Shown here: positions 58,396-64,000 of the stretch, piece after piece
Position numbering within the stretch: position 1 is the stretch's first letter
How the letters are laid out: every line of letters starts with the position of its first letter
Assembly: GCA_013397935.1 (NCBI GenBank)
Contig: VZRN01011460.1
Location: forward strand, 3,954,192 to 4,018,191
Origin: Dasyornis broadbenti
Lineage: Eukaryota; Chordata; Aves; Passeriformes; Dasyornithidae
Direction of reading: 5' to 3'
DNA length: 64,000 bases
The notes under the pieces: model-generated
The model's input: only the letters and a program-made list of their open reading frames with translations
Told to the model about the DNA's origin: nothing
Databases searched by the model: none
Program-made: the position numbers and the translations under genes

Positions 58396-60738
58396 GTTGC
58401 TAATTTGTTTACTCATTGGCTGTCATGTAATACAGGAACAGGCAATGTGGTCCCTGAGCTAGTTCTTCCAGTATCGGCAAATCAATATTCAGGAGTCCAA
58501 CTGCTGCTGTTTGCAAATCTGTGTAGATGAGTGCAGTCCAAAACGTACAAGTTAGACTTAAACATTAAACTCTATTTACTGTGTAATTAAAAGTAAGTCT
58601 TCAACAAACAGAAAATGAAAAATATGGATCTGCAAATATGAGCAAATATAAACTTCTGGGCTTAATATGCTGGGAAAAGGGATTTTCATGCAGTTTCTAT
58701 CTCTGACATTACCGTGTTTTGCATACATTTCCTCTCCACACGTTTCTGGAATTTAAAAAGTAGATTTTTGAGGCTGGATCCTAAATTGCAGCATAAACTG
58801 CTGCTCATCTGAGTCATTATCCATAAAGTTTTGTCCAAAATTCAACAGAGCTGATGCCGAAGATTAAGTAGCTAAAGCTAAGACTCTTCCTCCCTGCCAG
58901 GCAAGGCACCTTTGCTAGACTTCATGCATATAGGTACACACACCAGTGCCAAAAATGGCACTTGTGATTCTGCTGTGAAGATTGCTCTGCAGTGGCTTCA
59001 GACATGAAGGCCTTCAATAAAGCATTATTTTTTTGAACTTGCTCAGTGTACCTCTGCCAGATTTATATTACCTTTTTTTATACATGGTAAGTTTTCTTTA
59101 GTTTGGGTGTATTTGGCTGCACAGGTTAATTTTAAATGCTCTGCTAAAAAAATGCAGTATAACATGCTGGGTGCACAAATGACAGAGGAAGATCAGCAGC
59201 AGTATTTGTTGTGCTGCCAAAGCATTCCCTTGGTCTGGAGAGACGAACTGAGAAAAGACGTTGTGCACTAGCATTAGAAACATTTCAGCACCTGGAAGAT
59301 TTGGAGGCCAGCCCAGGGTAAGAGTGAGACCTCTAGGAACTTGAACGTCACGCTGATGGAACTTGAGGAGCATCTTGACAGTGATGGAAATGAACCCTAG
59401 ACTGAAAGCTGAAGTGGAGAGGAGCAGTTAAATTAATGCAGCAGCTATGCAAAGTACAGAGCATAGCTGGAGCCAACTGCGTCACAACTCAGATTGCTTG
59501 TGAAGGCAAACCACCGGCAGTGCCGCTTCCATCCTGGCAGATGGATGCTTGGACAAGAAACCTGCATCCATTGAAATAATCTCTGTGCTTGAAAGCTGAC
59601 CTGTCTCCTCAGAGTGCACTTTATAGGACACGGTGCTATCCGAAGCCTGTGTTCCATCTGAAGCAAGGAATGAACAAAAACCATAGATAAACTGGAAAAT
59701 GGAGTCCCAGGAGGAGCGGTATACCCACATGGTTTCATATTAATCAGGGGGAAAGAAGAAGTAGATATTGATTTTCAGTGTAGGATTTTGATGATAATAA
59801 GAGTTTTTCTGTCGGTAGCCACTGCATTGCCTGAGCACAGGAAATTAAATCAGTTTGATCCGACTGATAGGAAGCCTGATCAGCCTACAATTTTCTCTAC
59901 GCATCAACCTACCAAGCTGCTTGTGCCCTAGATACTGCACTGCAGCTGCTAGCCCACTCCTCTGGACGTGGGGTGCACCTGGATCATTGCCTTTTGGCTC
60001 TCCACTAATTAATTCCTTCTTGTCCTGGATAGAGGCAAACTGTTCAGCTGCCCAAGAGCAATTCACAAGCATAATGATGCTTGTTAGTGTGTGTTAGTCA
60101 TTAACTGGGCTTTGCACGCTTTGCCTGGTGCCCACAGCCAAAGCACACACGTGCACACACTCCAGTGGACAAGAACCTGTTTGAGTTTTCATCTTCCAGT
60201 GGCTAAAGAGAGGAAAGGAAGTGATTTCTCCTCACATCACCTCACACATGCAATGGACATATGCAACATTTTGAGGGTTCCAGATTAATCAGCAGGCAGA
60301 TGGGGGTCCGTCTTTCTACAACCTCTTAGAGGAGTGACTGATCTAATTGGTTCCCTGCAAAGATGATGCATCTCATCAGTCTTTGTTTCTTTGTGGTACA
60401 AACACAGTGGAAAAACACAGAGGAAATTGGTCAGGCATATATCTGACTTATTTGTGAAGGTGCAAAAACTGAGAAGAAGTCAGAGTATCCACCGAACCAT
60501 TAATTAAGTATGACCACAAACAACCCTGTATGACCTACATGCCCAGCTTATGTTGTTATGAAATTTTAGCATCCAGTCAGGAAGAGTGAATGGATGCCTG
60601 GCTTTCCATAGATAGCAACTGCTACTTTGGGTGCCTTTGGCTACCGTCTGGCCTGATATTATGAAATTTAACGTTACAGATTCAGATGTATTTTGCATTT
60701 CCTTGGGTCAAGTCTGAATTTAATCTGTAGGGGAGATT

Positions 60739-60751
60739 AAAAAAAAAAAAA
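60739..60751. repeat. Poly(A) tract
   Basis: About 13 A; low complexity. Confidence 0.9.
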
Positions 60752-62184
60752 GCAGAAACAGGACGATTATTTAGGAAACTGAAAATGCCAATGGAGCTCT
60801 TGGACGCTATGTTTCTCTTCCCCATCTTACTGCATGCAAATAATAGCTTTCCTTACAATTTTTGACAGAAAGTATTTGGAGCACTCATTTTGACTTCCTG
60901 ATTTGAGTGTGTGCTTGACTCTGTGCAAGTGGCTACAGTTACTAAAAGCGCTGAAACAGAATGCTGTGCCTCAACATGAATATTCAAGTTCTTTCAGGAG
61001 GACACCGCTAAGATCATTACAATTGCTAATTATAAAAGTGGTAGCCAAAACTCCCGCTTCCTTCTATTATTCTTACATCCTGCAGATGTCCTGATTTAGC
61101 CAGTTAATCATCAGATTCTCTTGGGAATCATCTGGTTGTTCAGTCTTGTGTTTCTTTTTTTTAAGAAAAAGAGTCTCTTTGAGTTTTTAGTGTGATGTAT
61201 CTTATTTTCTCAATTATTATGATTAATTACTTAAATATTTTATGTGATGTTACATTTCTTAAATACTGTTCTTTGCATGTCTGCATGCACTTAAAAGGTC
61301 TCCAAGCCACATTTTAGTTCCTGGGAAAACAGCACTTGTCCCTTCAGTCAAAGCAGACATTTCATTTTGCCTTCAATCTTTATACCACCTGCTCACCCTC
61401 AGCCACAGCAGCTTTCAACAGCTCTGTCATGCGGCTTCTGTAAGTTTTGTTTACATCTGAAAATATTGCTCCTGCGTGGCAGCACTTGTGAGACCTGTAC
61501 TGAACACTGTGTTGTGCTTGTGGGCTGCTGTGATGCCCTTCTCTGCAACAGCACCTTGTGAAATTATGTTTGGGGGAAGAGTCAGCAGAGTCAATGGTTG
61601 GCCAGAGTCCTCTGGCTCTTCCAGCACTTTTGTGCTACCTGTCAGCTCCAGATATCTGAATGCCTCCTCATCTTTTCATATGCTCTCATTTTCCCACAGC
61701 TAATCAGATAGCATGGGGCTGCCACACCATAATCTGCAAGGAAAAGAATATGAAGGGAGGAAAGGTCACCTGTTAGGAAAGCAGAGCCCCGAGGCCTAGG
61801 AACCATAACCGCTGTGTTCCACCTACTGTTGCAAGGGGCTATATTTGTAAATCGTTTATGCTGTATTGTGTTTGCAACGCACTGACGGTGTGGTATTCAC
61901 TGCATGGCGTAGTCTGATGCTGTGAAAACTCATATCCTTTGAAAAGGCCACTAATGGAGAATGGGAATAGAGATAATTACAAGAGTTGGCAGAGCTAAAC
62001 CATCAGATCACAATAGCAAATTTGGCTATCGAATTGATTAGCAGCATGAGAGACTCTTCTCTACTAGAACAAGTTCTATTTTTTTCCTCCTTCTCTCTTT
62101 CCAACAAGCTAAATGAGCTCAGCTCCAGCGTTTCAACAGAGACCACAGATTGTTCTCTACGCCTAACTCATCTCTTTTGTGTTG

Positions 62185-62216
62185 ATTTTCTTTTCAGTCA
62201 ATTTTCTTTTCAGCAA
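62185..62216 (+). repeat. 16-bp tandem duplication resembling a doubled splice acceptor
   Basis: ATTTTCTTTTCAGTCA (62185-62200) is followed directly by ATTTTCTTTTCAGCAA. Each unit has a pyrimidine tract ending in CAG, so the pair looks like two 3' splice sites 16 bases apart. No transcript evidence is available. Confidence 0.75.
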
Positions 62217-62687
62217 ACAGTGCAAAAGTTGTGTTTATTTCTTCTGTATGGTTTAATGTATCTGAAGATAAATTCTTTCTTTGCTTCTGCACATGCATAA
62301 CCTCTGTGCTGCATTAACACTGAGGATTCAAGTCCCAGAGTGTGTGTGTAAGGGTGCAAAGCAAAAATCTCATCATGTTCATGTTATTTGCTGATTTTTC
62401 AGTCAAGCCTAAAACTACTGACAGGTCACCTTCCTGAAGCACTGGGGCTCACTGCTCAGAAGTCAGCCCCAGGGACACACTCCAAGCTCTTCAGAAGTGA
62501 TAGCCAAAGCCATGGGAAGAGAGGATGCATGAAAATGGAAGAGGAATGTGAAAAGCAAGATAGGTGGGTAAAGTGGGTGATAAAAGGGATAGTAGGGGGG
62601 AGGAAAAGAAGAGAAGTAGCTCTAATGAACCTTGGAAAAAGATTTCATACAAAGAGCATTTTAGGGAATGAAGAGATGCCAGCCAGA

Positions 62688-62700
62688 CTTTTTTTTTTTT
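62688..62700. repeat. Poly(T) tract
   Basis: About a dozen T followed by CCTGTGG. Confidence 0.9.
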
Positions 62701-63168
62701 CCTGTGGATGAGCCCAGAAGGAAAAACAAAAGCCTATATTGAATGGATGATATTACTCTGGAATCCACATTATCCAGCTGTTGGGATGTTGTTTCCTATG
62801 TCTGTATGAATTTATGATACCACTGTAGAGAACAGATACTGAAGCCTCAAAGCAGTTGGGGTCTCCCCTTGCTGCTGTCTTGCACTGCATCTGCTCATCT
62901 GCACCTGTGTGAAACTCTGCCCGCGGGGTTCAGCAGCAGGCAGTGTCTGCCTTGGGATGGAGTAGATAACTGCACTCAGCATCCTGCCCAAGGCCATCCA
63001 GCCTGCCCATGGTGCAGCTCTCACCCATTCTCTCAAGCACCATTTCTGTGTCCGAACTTCAGGAACAGCCTTCCTCTCACAGAGCCATGTGGGAGCCCCA
63101 AGTTGCCATGGCCTCATAGGAGCAGATGCTCTGAAAGACCAGAATGAGCTGTTGGCCAATGCCCCATG

Positions 63169-63187
63169 TGGAAAGTCAGACTTTCCA
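63169..63187. repeat. 19-bp palindrome, 9-bp arms, single central base
   Basis: TGGAAAGTC, A, GACTTTCCA. Exact arms around one base are the shape of a symmetric protein-binding site; each arm carries a GGAAA core of the kind bound by Rel-homology factors. This is a shape argument only. Confidence 0.85.
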
Positions 63188-64000
63188 TGCCCAGTTGCTT
63201 TTATTCAGGACTACTGAGGACTGGAAACATACAAACGGGCAAGCAATGAGCACTTACCATGCCATGTGAGCTCCAGTCTGCTGGCCAGTGTAACAACAGG
63301 TATTTGAGCTGCCAGGCAAAAGAAGCTTGGCAGGCACCCAGCATCCATCCTTTCCTGCTGGACTGCTTTCTCCCACATTAACCAATCTACGCATTTCTTT
63401 TGACCTTGCCTTTGTGCAGCAGTTCACATCTGTGCTCTGCAAAATCAAAACCTTAGCAGCTTTCTTAATCTTGGTTGAATTTATTAGCCCAAATTCTTCT
63501 CTTGGTTACTTGAGGCAAACCCAGATATTCTCCCTGGTATACCTGACAAGAAAACTTTGTTGACAATGCTTTGAACCCCTTTCTTTTGCTATAAACAATG
63601 CACTTGGAACAATTCTATGCTGCTTTGTGAATTTATTTTTCCACATTTGAAAATACTGAATAAACTGAACAACTTGGCGGTGCATTAAAGCTTGTTTGAA
63701 ACCACACACAAAAGAATTTGTGCAGCTCAAATACTAGAGAAATGTGTTTACATGTGATTGAACATAATAGTCCAAGATTAGAAAATCTAGCAAGAAGCAG
63801 GGGGGATTAAGAGCATGCTCTTGTGAAAACCTTGATAACTTCGGCTGAAAGTCAAGGCAATGAGGCAACTGGATGAGACTAGGTTGCTGAATTCTATCAC
63901 TCTAAAAATAAGCAATGTAAAAAGAAGATTTTACTCATTTCACTTCCACTCTTATCCTGCATCTAGACCTGAATATAAATTTTTAAAGCCTTGCAGTATT

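Larger units (their letters stand above)
58396..64000. other. Noncoding DNA, mostly featureless
   Basis: Contains a CpG-bearing stretch at 61780-61920, the duplicated acceptor-like unit at 62185, a GC-richer patch at 62840-63160 with opposing 92- and 115-codon frames, and the palindrome at 63169. No gene recognised. Confidence 0.55.

Noticed and set aside
58054..58530. Longest open frame (158 codons, +)
   Set aside because: It is driven in part by an (AAC)n tract and A/C-rich DNA, overlaps a 101-codon minus frame, and has no domain or splice context. Its length is near the chance maximum for a window of this size.
1..64000. A previously undescribed multi-gene system
   Set aside because: No cluster of convincing coding regions exists on either strand; the structured parts are explained by retroelements, simple repeats and isolated palindromes.

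Overview
The window looks like vertebrate nuclear DNA from a bird. It is AT-rich and CpG-poor, and no reading frame is convincingly that of a gene. The longest ATG-type frame is 158 codons and crosses a simple repeat, about what chance gives in 64 kb read in six frames. The recognisable repeats are avian: four fragments of CR1-type LINEs, a solo LTR of about 1.04 kb of a kind I associate with passerine and other neoavian endogenous retroviruses, and a probable second solo LTR. The host assignment (a neoavian, probably a passerine) is inferred from these repeats.

Layout. 1-18 kb is plain noncoding DNA with a GC-rich patch at 3.04-3.30 kb, a possible noncoding exon at 4.81-5.01 kb, simple repeats, and a purine-rich tract at 10.5-10.7 kb. 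18.1-19.6 kb holds a hairpin, a four-copy 20-bp minisatellite, a small CpG-bearing patch and a CR1 3' end. 19.6-32.8 kb is mostly featureless apart from an exon-like block at 29.13-29.22 kb. 32.8-33.65 kb carries old CR1/L3-like remnants in which reverse transcriptase motif A can still be read. 36.3-37.95 kb has three exon-like blocks on the + strand. 43.8-46.8 kb is the transposon-rich part: the solo LTR and, 0.9 kb on, a broken CR1 with reverse transcriptase sequence. 52.2-52.9 kb is the probable second solo LTR. 57.0-57.3 kb has a diverged direct repeat. The rest to 64 kb is unremarkable.

How it fits together. No genes here can be shown to act together. The window is best read as intergenic or deep intronic DNA. 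If it is intronic, the + strand is a slightly better guess for transcription, because the exon-like blocks are on + and all four LINE fragments lie antisense to it; this is weak evidence. I found no RNA gene, CRISPR array, operon or new multi-gene system. The observations most worth checking are the LTR boundaries and target-site duplications, the degenerate CR1 catalytic box, the exon-like blocks, the minisatellite and the palindromes.
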